NCBI RefSeq assembly: GCF_900199705.1 | Contig: NZ_LT904908.1 | Coordinates: forward strand, 401,402-465,401 | Direction: 5' to 3' | Length of the DNA stretch: 64,000 bases | DNA from: Collinsella provencensis | Lineage (GTDB): Bacteria > Actinomycetota > Coriobacteriia > Coriobacteriales > Coriobacteriaceae | Shown here: piece by piece, positions 17,120 to 24,637 of the stretch | How the letters are laid out: every line of letters starts with the position of its first letter | Position numbering within the stretch: the first letter of the stretch is position 1 | The notes under the pieces: generated by a model | Told to the model about the DNA's origin: nothing | Seen by the model: the letters and a program-made list of their open reading frames with translations, nothing else | Databases searched by the model: none | Position numbers and translations under genes: made by a program

Positions 17120-17678
17120 GAGACGACTCCTCGGTTTGCCCGTAGGTGTAATACTGCTGAGGCTGCTGGGGCTCACTCGCAGTCTCATCGTGCACAGGAG
17201 GTTCATCCAAGTCGAGCTCGTCGGGCGTCGACGAACCGGAAGCCTCTTCGAGCGTACGCGAGCCATCCACGGGCGCAGACTTGGTGCCCTTGCCGAAGAA
17301 CTTCTGCACCTTTTCGCTTGCCGCATCGGCAAGACCGGTCACCGCATTCGAGGTGTTTGCCGCAGCACCGCTCACCGTCGATACATCGCGCAGTACGCCG
17401 TTCACCTCAATCAGGTCGGCCGAAAGCGCCTCGACGGCAACGTTCGTCTGCTTAAGCAAAGGTTCGATCTGCGCCATGGCGGGCTGCAACTCGTCGATGG
17501 CGGCATCGAGCTTGGCGACCATGGGACGCGCCTCTTCGAGCGTACCGTTGAGTTGGCTAACCGTTTTATCGAGTGAGTCAACGACACCGCGGGTGCGGCG
17601 CAGGGTGAGCGCGAGCTCGACAACGGCCCAAGCGCCGGCGAGTACCAGGACGATAAGTGCGATTTGTATAGGCTCCAT
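17112..17678 (-). CDS. DUF948-like membrane-anchored coiled-coil protein
   Basis: 188 aa: one N-terminal membrane helix (PIQIALIVLVLAGAWAVVEL), a long heptad-type helical segment (about 30-115), then an acidic, Gln/Pro/Ser-rich tail. The pattern matches DUF948/YtxG-like stress proteins, which are often SigB-dependent. GGAGG precedes the ATG. It is first in the unit with the anti-sigma and sigma genes. Role unproven. Confidence 0.7.
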   Translation of the reverse strand: MEPIQIALIVLVLAGAWAVVELALTLRRTRGVVDSLDKTVSQLNGTLEEARPMVAKLDAAIDELQPAMAQIEPLLKQTNVAVEALSADLIEVNGVLRDVSTVSGAAANTSNAVTGLADAASEKVQKFFGKGTKSAPVDGSRTLEEASGSSTPDELDLDEPPVHDETASEPQQPQQYYTYGQTEESSHE

Positions 17679-17772
17679 ATGTGCCTCCGGTCACGTTGAA
17701 TACACAGCTCTTCTGATGATACCCGTTTGGCGCAAGAAACAATCCGCAACGCACGCCGAAACGAAACGAGCG

Positions 17773-19119
17773 TTACCGCGGCTTGTTCTCCGCACGCCAC
17801 TGTTCCCAACCGCGGCCACTCGGTTTCCAGAACGCTCCGCGCTCCAACCCTTCGGGCAGATAGCGTTGCTCAACCCACCCTTCAGGATAGTCGTGTGGAT
17901 ACTTGTACTCCCCGTATTCATCGGAACCGGGACGGTGACGATCGCGCAGATAGCTGGGAACCTCGCGCTGCCCGCTCGTGTGGATATCCTCCATCGCAGC
18001 GTCGACGGCGGCTTCTGCTGCGTTCGACTTGGGCGCTAACGCGTTGTAAATCGCCGCTTGAGCCAAATTGATGCGGCATTCGGGATACCCGATGACCTCG
18101 GCAGACTTAAACGCAGCCTCAGCAATCAAAAACGCCATGGGATCAGCGTTGCCGATGTCCTCACTCGCTTGGATCATGATACGGCGCGCGATGAACTTAG
18201 GGTCCTCCCCCGCATCGATCATGCGGGCGAGCCAATACACCGCCGCATCGGGGTCGCTACCGCGCATGGACTTGATAAACGCCGAGATGACGTCGTAGTG
18301 CATGTCGCCCGATTTGTCGTACGATAACCCACGACGCGGATTCGCCTGACGGACATCCTCGAGTGTGATGGCGAGAGGCACTTCCTCGCCACGCGGCTCA
18401 GTGTTCTCGTCTGGCGCTTCACCCGTGGAATCAACCGGACGCGTAAGGGCAATCTCGCTCGCAAGCTCGAGCGTCGTGAGTGCGGCACGGGCATCCCCCG
18501 CAGCAAGGGTGCAAATGGCAGCGATCACCTCATCGGAGGCCTCATACTTATTCGCCAATCCCTCGGGTGCGGATAGGGCGCGACGCACCAGTTTCTCAAC
18601 ATCGCTATCACTCAGGTGCGTGAGCTCGACCACACGGCTGCGCGAAAGCAACGCCGAGTTGACCTCGAAGTAGGGGTTCTCAGTGGTGGCGCCAATCATC
18701 ACCACAGTGCGGTTTTCCACCGCATGAAGCAGGGCATCCTGCTGCGAACGCGAGAATCGGTGAATCTCATCAATAAACAGAATCGTCCTACGGTCGAACA
18801 TCATAAGGCGATGCTTGGCTTCTTCAATCTCGCGGCGCAGGTCTTTGACAGTTCCCGTAATGGCGGAGACCTCGACGAACTCGCTTTTTGTGGACGAAGC
18901 GATGATATGGGCAAGCGTGGTTTTCCCCGTGCCGGCCGGACCATACAGAATCACACTTGAAAGCACATCGTGCTCGATGGCGTTACGAAGCCACGAACCG
19001 GGCCCGACGGCCTTTTCTTGACCCACATAGTCCTCAAGCGAAGAGGGGCGCATGCGCACGGCAAGCGGTGCGTTCTTAAGCTGCCTCACGCGTTCATTGT
19101 TCGAAAAAAGGGTGTCCAT
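17773..19119 (-). CDS. rarA: replication-associated recombination protein A (RarA/MgsA)
   Basis: 448 aa clamp-loader-like AAA+ ATPase. Walker A is GPAGTGKTT (about 55-63), Walker B is ILFIDEIHRF (about 105-114), sensor 1 is IGATTEN, and the C-terminal MgsA tetramerisation domain runs from about 290. It acts at stalled replication forks with SSB. The start gives the conserved MDTLFSNN beginning with YVGQEKA further on. Confidence 0.95.
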   Translation of the reverse strand: MDTLFSNNERVRQLKNAPLAVRMRPSSLEDYVGQEKAVGPGSWLRNAIEHDVLSSVILYGPAGTGKTTLAHIIASSTKSEFVEVSAITGTVKDLRREIEEAKHRLMMFDRRTILFIDEIHRFSRSQQDALLHAVENRTVVMIGATTENPYFEVNSALLSRSRVVELTHLSDSDVEKLVRRALSAPEGLANKYEASDEVIAAICTLAAGDARAALTTLELASEIALTRPVDSTGEAPDENTEPRGEEVPLAITLEDVRQANPRRGLSYDKSGDMHYDVISAFIKSMRGSDPDAAVYWLARMIDAGEDPKFIARRIMIQASEDIGNADPMAFLIAEAAFKSAEVIGYPECRINLAQAAIYNALAPKSNAAEAAVDAAMEDIHTSGQREVPSYLRDRHRPGSDEYGEYKYPHDYPEGWVEQRYLPEGLERGAFWKPSGRGWEQWRAENKPR

Positions 19120-19155
19120 ATCCTACTCTATCTGCAAAAATGCCCAGCGTTGCGG

Positions 19156-20409
19156 TTAGACTCCTACGTGATTCGCCTTGATGTACGTGCGCTGCAAAAA
19201 CTCCAAGTCATCGAAAAGCGTCGTCGCAAGCTCAGTGAAATACCCATCGGTCATACTGGCGATGTAATCGACGACCGTCTGGTCGAGGTCGCTTTGCCAG
19301 TCATACGTGCGGTCGTAATAACTCAGCGCCTTTTCGATGCGCGCGATGTGATGGCGGAAGATGAAGCTCGACTCATCCCCGTGCTCAAGATCGTGATAGA
19401 AATGCTCGTACATGCGACGGAACGCCTGGGCCATCATGTCGCCGTGCTCTTCTTCCACGCCACCTGAGCTGTAAATCTTTGTGTAGTTCTCGCGTTTGGC
19501 ACGGGCGATCTCGTCAAAGAGCTCCTCGCTCATTTCAATGCGATTTTTACCGTAGCTGTGTTCAACGATGTCGATTGACGCGTGGGTGAGAATCCACGTG
19601 TTATAGCCGCCGCCCAACCCGTCATCGAAGGCGTCCTCGGAAAGCAACCCCGCCTCGATGGCATCTTGGCGATCGCGACCCACGTAAGCGATGATGTCCG
19701 AGATACGGACCACACAACCCTCAAGCGTCATGGGACGCAACGTTTTCACGTAATCGAAATCGTTGCGATAACAGTTTTCAACCACCTCGTCGAACGACTC
19801 AAATGAATCGAGCCCCGAAAGCTCGAAGATGCGCTGCTCGTACTCACCGTTATGGCAGAGCACGCCGTCGAGCGTCTGCAAACTCAAATTGCGCCCATAG
19901 AGCTTGTCAAGCACGCGCACGGAGTGCACGTTGTGGAAAAACGAGCGCCCCGTCCGCTCGAACAGGATTTCGTTGAGGTGCTTTTCACCCGCATGTCCAA
20001 ACGGCGTGTGCCCCAAATCGTGCCCTAGGCCAATCGCCTCGATGAGATCGCAATTGAGACCCAAGGCGCTACCGATATCGCGCGCAATGCGGGCAACGAG
20101 CTGCACGTGAAGGCCACGACGCGACAAATCGTCGTTGCTGCGAAAGCTGAACACCTGCGTCTTCCCGTTGTAACGGTTATACGCGGGAAGATGGAGGATC
20201 TTCTCAACATCGCGCACGTACGCGGGGCGCAGGATATTCCCCTCGTCTCCCGGACGATCGTCACGGCGAATCGCCGTGTCGTCACTTGCCCGATAGGGAT
20301 TGACCCATCCACGGGCACGATTCTCCTTCATGCGCTCAAGCAGCTCGGCAGAAGGCTCATCGGGCATCGAAAGCAACCGCTCCCGCAGCTCGCTGTTCAC
20401 GTCAGTCAT
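19156..20409 (-). CDS. dgt: dGTPase-like HD-domain triphosphohydrolase
   Basis: 417 aa. The HD motif region is GLGHDLGHTPFGHAGE (about 140-155), preceded by RGLHVQLVARIARDIG with another metal His, and by the family-typical NPYRASDDTAIRRDDRP start. It hydrolyses dNTPs to deoxynucleosides and triphosphate. In many actinobacteria it precedes dnaG; here it lies between rarA and a prepilin peptidase. Confidence 0.88.
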   Translation of the reverse strand: MTDVNSELRERLLSMPDEPSAELLERMKENRARGWVNPYRASDDTAIRRDDRPGDEGNILRPAYVRDVEKILHLPAYNRYNGKTQVFSFRSNDDLSRRGLHVQLVARIARDIGSALGLNCDLIEAIGLGHDLGHTPFGHAGEKHLNEILFERTGRSFFHNVHSVRVLDKLYGRNLSLQTLDGVLCHNGEYEQRIFELSGLDSFESFDEVVENCYRNDFDYVKTLRPMTLEGCVVRISDIIAYVGRDRQDAIEAGLLSEDAFDDGLGGGYNTWILTHASIDIVEHSYGKNRIEMSEELFDEIARAKRENYTKIYSSGGVEEEHGDMMAQAFRRMYEHFYHDLEHGDESSFIFRHHIARIEKALSYYDRTYDWQSDLDQTVVDYIASMTDGYFTELATTLFDDLEFLQRTYIKANHVGV

Positions 20410-20476
20410 ACGCCTGTCCCCTCACGATATTTTTTCAACGCTATCTTCGCACACCGCTCGGACAAAACACGCGAGG

Positions 20477-20938
20477 CTACGCAACGTTTGACACAAAGAA
20501 AAGAACGGCCATGGAGCTCGCAACAAAGGGCAACAACGGAAGCGAGTGCTTTTTCCAAAGAACACCGACTAACGCCAGCGCCATAAGCCCGAACGAGAAG
20601 GAAAGCAGGGCACCTAAGGGACTTATCAACATAGATGCGGCAAGAAACTTGATGTCCCCCATTCCGAGACCGGTGTCCCCATCATGGGTGCGCCGCCACA
20701 AGAGCTCACAACCGACGAGTGCGGCGCAGCATATGACAGCCTGAACACCGCAAACCAGCAGATGCTCGACACCACCGAGCGATATGCTGAACAGGGCGCA
20801 GCACAGGGCAAACGAGCAGGCAAGCGCATTGGGAAAGCGACGAGAACGAGCATCGATAACCGCGGCGGCAAGAACGTGCGCCAGCACGAGAACGCCGAGC
20901 ACCGGCTGCAGCAACTCGACGATATGCGACCACGCCAT
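20477..20938 (-). CDS. A24 family prepilin peptidase
   Basis: 153 aa, mostly membrane helices. The two catalytic aspartates are in IDARSRRFPN (about 28-37) and GMGDIKFLA (about 92-100). The N-terminal methyltransferase domain of PilD/ComC is absent, so this is the short TadV/CpaA-like form. It should cleave prepilin leader peptides; no pilin or Tad gene lies in the window, but comEC and comEA do. Confidence 0.85.
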   Translation of the reverse strand: MAWSHIVELLQPVLGVLVLAHVLAAAVIDARSRRFPNALACSFALCCALFSISLGGVEHLLVCGVQAVICCAALVGCELLWRRTHDGDTGLGMGDIKFLAASMLISPLGALLSFSFGLMALALVGVLWKKHSLPLLPFVASSMAVLFFVSNVA

Positions 20939-21014
20939 GCTCTCCCCCGCCCTTCCATTGCGTTTCGATATGCTGGGGATGATACCCCCGAACGCCCGAA
21001 CCTAAGCAGACGGG

Positions 21015-21020
21015 TATAAT
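21015..21020 (+). promoter_or_regulatory. -10 element of the D/Y-rich protein gene
   Basis: A perfect TATAAT 32 nt before the ATG at 21052, in the gap between this plus-strand gene and the divergent prepilin peptidase gene. No convincing -35 was found. Confidence 0.4.
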
Positions 21021-21051
21021 GGTCCAAGTTCTCAAGACGATAGGAGACGCC

Positions 21052-21438
21052 ATGGAAGCGCCTGATTTCAACTATAACAACCCCACGTCCAATCCCCAGC
21101 AGCCGAGCAACGGTACAACGGACCTCTCACCCGTCGCCACGCCCGCTGTCATCGAAAGCGCGAGCGCATCGACCGCCTGTCAGACTTCGTCGTCCAAATT
21201 TGCCTATATCCTTACGGGCTCGGTGCTGGGCATCCTCACGTTGCTCGCCCTCGGCCTCACGTTCCTGGTGTTTTCAGTCTTCCAGGCAACTGCCGATATG
21301 GCGTACTACTACGACGACTATGACGATGATGCATATTACGACGATTACGATTACGATGACTACTACGAAGATGAGCTCGACGAGTTCGAGCAGAAGCTCA
21401 TCGACTCCCTCACGGGCGAATCGCACATACGCGTGTAG
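21052..21438 (+). CDS. Asp/Tyr-rich single-pass membrane protein
   Basis: 128 aa from the ATG at 21052 (TAGGAG upstream, 7-nt spacing). A Pro/Ser/Thr-rich N-terminal half precedes one membrane helix (FAYILTGSVLGILTLLALGL and onward), then a segment made almost only of Asp and Tyr (about 28 residues) and a short Glu-rich helix. No known family. The extreme composition could bind cations or nucleic-acid-like ligands, but this is speculation. Confidence 0.6.
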   Translation: MEAPDFNYNNPTSNPQQPSNGTTDLSPVATPAVIESASASTACQTSSSKFAYILTGSVLGILTLLALGLTFLVFSVFQATADMAYYYDDYDDDAYYDDYDYDDYYEDELDEFEQKLIDSLTGESHIRV

Positions 21439-21491
21439 CAGCGATAACCTGTAAAACACAGACTGCAGCGTCCATACGTTGCAAACGACTA

Positions 21492-21525
21492 AACCCCGCG
21501 CCGTTCAAACGCGGGGTTATGTTTT
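21492..21525. terminator. bidirectional terminator
   Basis: AACCCCGCG pairs with CGCGGGGTT across a 9-nt loop; ATGTTTT follows on the plus strand and TTTAG on the minus strand. It lies between two convergent genes and can serve both. Confidence 0.8.
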
Positions 21526-21582
21526 GGCAACCGACAGGTTTTATTTCAGCAGCCAGCTCGTTTAATCGCGCTTTACGCCCAG

Positions 21583-22857
21583 TTATTGAGCACCGTTCAA
21601 CACGTCATCGAGCGTAACGGACACATCATGCGGCGTGGGCACCCAGTCGACCTTGAGGAAGAGCGCAGCAACCGTCAGCGGCATATACGTGAACATGAAG
21701 ATGGGGAACGTGAACAGATTGGTGAAGATGCGCCATTTCTTGGGACAGTGAATGTGCTTCCACTCGGTAATCGTCGTGGTTAGCCCCATCACGAAGAAGG
21801 TTCCATACATATACAGGAACAGCCCAATGACCGAAGCCGCCGTCTGTTCGAGCTCTGCATCCGTAGCCAGGAAACCGTGGCTGAAGCCGCCGACGATCAG
21901 GAACGTGGCATTCACCATCAAGCACATGAGCGTCAGCAGCATGGCGGGACCCACAACCATGAGCATGTCATAGGCGGCAAAGCGCCTGAATTTGCCGATA
22001 CTCGTGAGCATGTGTTTACCGTAGCTGAAAAGCACCTGGTAAAAACCCTTGGTCCAGCGCATGCGCTGCTTGATGGACGCTTTGAGCGTCAACGGCTGCT
22101 CGTCGAAGAACTCCGCAGGGGCATAACCGATACGCACGCCGTGAATGGCACAGAACGTCGCGAACTGAATATCCTCGGTAAGCGTGTGGAAATCCCAGCC
22201 GCGCATGCCCTCGATGATCTTTGAGGACACCAAGTATCCCGAACCCGAAACCGCACAGGACGTGCCACAGATCATGCGGGCATTGTTGAGATAGCGCGCC
22301 TCACGGATAAACCACGTGGCATACGCGGAGCTGATCCAGCTGCTGCCGAAGTTTTTGGAATTGCGGTAGCTCGTCAGGGCTAGATATCCCTGGTCAAAGG
22401 CATCATTCATGATGCTCACGTAGTCGCGCGCGAGCAGGTTGTCCGCGTCGAAGATGAAGAACCCCTCATAGCGGTCCGGATACTCCTCGAGAATGCGATC
22501 GAAACCGTAATCCATGACCCAGCTTTTGCCCTTGCGCGAAAGGTCGTTGCGCTCATACACGATGGCGCCTGCCTCGCGCGCCTCGGCAGCAGTGTTGTCG
22601 GTGCAGGCATCGGCAACCACGAAGATGTCGATGAGCTCGGAAGGGTAATCCTGATCCTTGATCGAACGCACCAAATTGGCGATGACCGCTTCCTCGTTAT
22701 GAGCGGCGATGAAGAACGCATAACGATGCAGCGTCTTGGCCTTGGGGATCTTCACCTGACCGCGAATGAGGCCGATGAAAAAGAAAACGACCTGATAAAG
22801 AAAGCAGACGGTGAAGATCACGCCGACAATGGAATTGAAGATAACGATAGGTGTCAA
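21583..22857 (-). CDS. family 2 processive glycosyltransferase
   Basis: 424 aa from a TTG at 22857, chosen because AGGAG lies 6 nt upstream; the longer GTG/ATG forms have no SD. N-terminal membrane helix, GT2 domain with FFIAAHNEEA, ADACTDNT, FDADNLL (DxD-type) and a QxxRW-type motif (KQRMRWTKG), then three to four C-terminal helices. These motifs mark processive beta-glycan synthases such as hyaluronan, cellulose or poly-GlcNAc synthases. No accessory polysaccharide gene is adjacent, so the product is unknown. Confidence 0.85.
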   Translation of the reverse strand: MTPIVIFNSIVGVIFTVCFLYQVVFFFIGLIRGQVKIPKAKTLHRYAFFIAAHNEEAVIANLVRSIKDQDYPSELIDIFVVADACTDNTAAEAREAGAIVYERNDLSRKGKSWVMDYGFDRILEEYPDRYEGFFIFDADNLLARDYVSIMNDAFDQGYLALTSYRNSKNFGSSWISSAYATWFIREARYLNNARMICGTSCAVSGSGYLVSSKIIEGMRGWDFHTLTEDIQFATFCAIHGVRIGYAPAEFFDEQPLTLKASIKQRMRWTKGFYQVLFSYGKHMLTSIGKFRRFAAYDMLMVVGPAMLLTLMCLMVNATFLIVGGFSHGFLATDAELEQTAASVIGLFLYMYGTFFVMGLTTTITEWKHIHCPKKWRIFTNLFTFPIFMFTYMPLTVAALFLKVDWVPTPHDVSVTLDDVLNGAQ

Positions 22858-22994
22858 AGCACGCTCCTGAACGTGAGATACTGCCGCAGATAAGTGTACG
22901 TCATCTCTTGCACGGGCACGCAATCTCCAAGCAGCTGCTAAGGGAGGCGTGCTCGCACGCGTTCGGATGTGCAGCTTGCCACCCGAATGAATGC

Positions 22995-24011
22995 CTAGTC
23001 TTCCAAGAGCCCGAGCTGCGGGATGATTTCCTCGCCGGCTTCAGTGCGTCCCAGCGAGCGATCGTGAAGTTCGTCCAACGCCGCGGCCAAATCCCATGGC
23101 AACTCATCACGACACTCGATATGCTCGCCCGTAACCGGATGCTTGAACTGAACGCGCCATGAATGCAGGAACTGGCGATCGAGGTCGAGGTTCGCGTGCT
23201 CAGACCCCTTACCGTACAACGGGTCACCCACCAACGGATGGTGGATATGGCGCATGTGCACGCGGATCTGATGCGTACGACCCGTATAGAGATGGCATTC
23301 CACCAGCGTATAACCTTCGTCGCCACGCGCGGGCTCAAAGCGCTCGAGCACGCGGAACGTCGTGATCGCCTGACGCGCAAACGGATCATCCGATACGGCC
23401 ATCTTCACGCGGTCGCGCGTCGAGCGAGCGATACCCGTGCTGATGGTCCCCTCGTCCATGACGATCTCGCCGTGGACCAGCGTGATGTAGCGACGATCGA
23501 GCGTGCGCGTGCGAATGAGATTTTGCAAGGCGCGCTGTGTATCGTCATCCTTGGCGGCAAGCATCAAACCCGAGGTGTCGCGATCCAAACGATGCACGAT
23601 ACCAGGGCGATCTTCTCCCTGGACAGTTCCAAGGTGCTCGATGCCGCAGTGATGCACGAGCGCATTGGCAAGGGTTCCGTCCTCATGCCCATGCGCGGGA
23701 TGGCACACCAAACCGCGCTGCTTTGAAAGCACGATGAGGTAGTCGTCCTCATAGCGAATGTCGAGCGGAATCGCCTGGCCCACAATCGCACCTGGCTCCC
23801 GCACTTCAGGGAGCTCAACGGAGATGCGGTCGCCCTCGACCACCTGCTGCTTTTTTGACAGGCATGTCTCGCCGTTGATGACAACCGCACCCGCTTCTAT
23901 CAACTTGGCGCAGGCAGAACGAGACGGACAGGCTTCGAGCGTACCCAAAAAAGCATCGAGACGCTCGCCCGCCCGTTCAGCTGGCACCACGATATGCAGC
24001 TCGCCCGCCAT
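22995..24011 (-). CDS. rluD: RluA/RluD-family 23S rRNA pseudouridine synthase
   Basis: 338 aa: S4 domain (about 15-75) and a pseudouridylate synthase domain with the catalytic Asp in HRLDRDTSGLML. RluD-type enzymes modify helix 69 of 23S rRNA, though the exact target cannot be read from sequence. Its ATG overlaps the lspA stop (TAATG); the lspA-rluD pair is widely conserved. Confidence 0.93.
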   Translation of the reverse strand: MAGELHIVVPAERAGERLDAFLGTLEACPSRSACAKLIEAGAVVINGETCLSKKQQVVEGDRISVELPEVREPGAIVGQAIPLDIRYEDDYLIVLSKQRGLVCHPAHGHEDGTLANALVHHCGIEHLGTVQGEDRPGIVHRLDRDTSGLMLAAKDDDTQRALQNLIRTRTLDRRYITLVHGEIVMDEGTISTGIARSTRDRVKMAVSDDPFARQAITTFRVLERFEPARGDEGYTLVECHLYTGRTHQIRVHMRHIHHPLVGDPLYGKGSEHANLDLDRQFLHSWRVQFKHPVTGEHIECRDELPWDLAAALDELHDRSLGRTEAGEEIIPQLGLLED

Positions 24012-24637
24012 TATTTTCCGTCCTTGTTCGTACGTTTGCGCACACGCTCGGCACGACGCTCGGCACGGCGAGCAGCGGCACGCTTGTCACGCGCATCGAG
24101 CTCAGCACCCGCATCGACCTTCGCTGCAGGCGAAAGGAACATGAAGCCCACAAAGGCAAGTGCCACACCACAGGTAACGCCGATGTCCGCCACATTGAAC
24201 ACCGGGAACGAGATGAAATCGGTCGCGATGAAGTCAACGACGTAGCCGAGCATCACGCGATCAAGTGCGTTTCCCAGCGCTCCACCGGCAACCAGCGACA
24301 ACCCGAAAACTTCGACGCGCGAGAGCTGCTTGCTGCGCAATAGATACACAACGATAGAAGCCACTACAACGAAGGCGAACAGGGCAAAGAGGATTCCCAT
24401 GCCCTCGCCCATGCTGAAAGCGGCACCGATATTGGCGACAAAGCGAAAGCTCAGCACACCGGGGATGAACGGGATGTTCTCCCCCGTCGCTGCCAACGTG
24501 TTGCGCACATAGACCTTAGAAATGTAATCAAGCGCGAACACCGTGACGCTCACGATGAGCGCCACGGGCACACGCCACGCCAAAGGCGGATCGAAATCCA
24601 CCTCTGGCTTGTTCTTGTTATTCAACTCGGTAGCCAT
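24011..24637 (-). CDS. lspA: lipoprotein signal peptidase II
   Basis: 208 aa from the ATG at 24637, which overlaps the ileS stop (TAATG). Four membrane helices; the catalytic Asp pair lies in NIGAAFSMGEG plus GNALDRVMLGYVVDF (the usual NTGAAF has Ile for Thr). The extra length is a cytoplasmic N-terminus and a strongly basic Arg/Lys C-terminal tail of about 30 residues. It cleaves prolipoproteins after lipidation. Confidence 0.94.
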   Translation of the reverse strand: MATELNNKNKPEVDFDPPLAWRVPVALIVSVTVFALDYISKVYVRNTLAATGENIPFIPGVLSFRFVANIGAAFSMGEGMGILFALFAFVVVASIVVYLLRSKQLSRVEVFGLSLVAGGALGNALDRVMLGYVVDFIATDFISFPVFNVADIGVTCGVALAFVGFMFLSPAAKVDAGAELDARDKRAAARRAERRAERVRKRTNKDGK

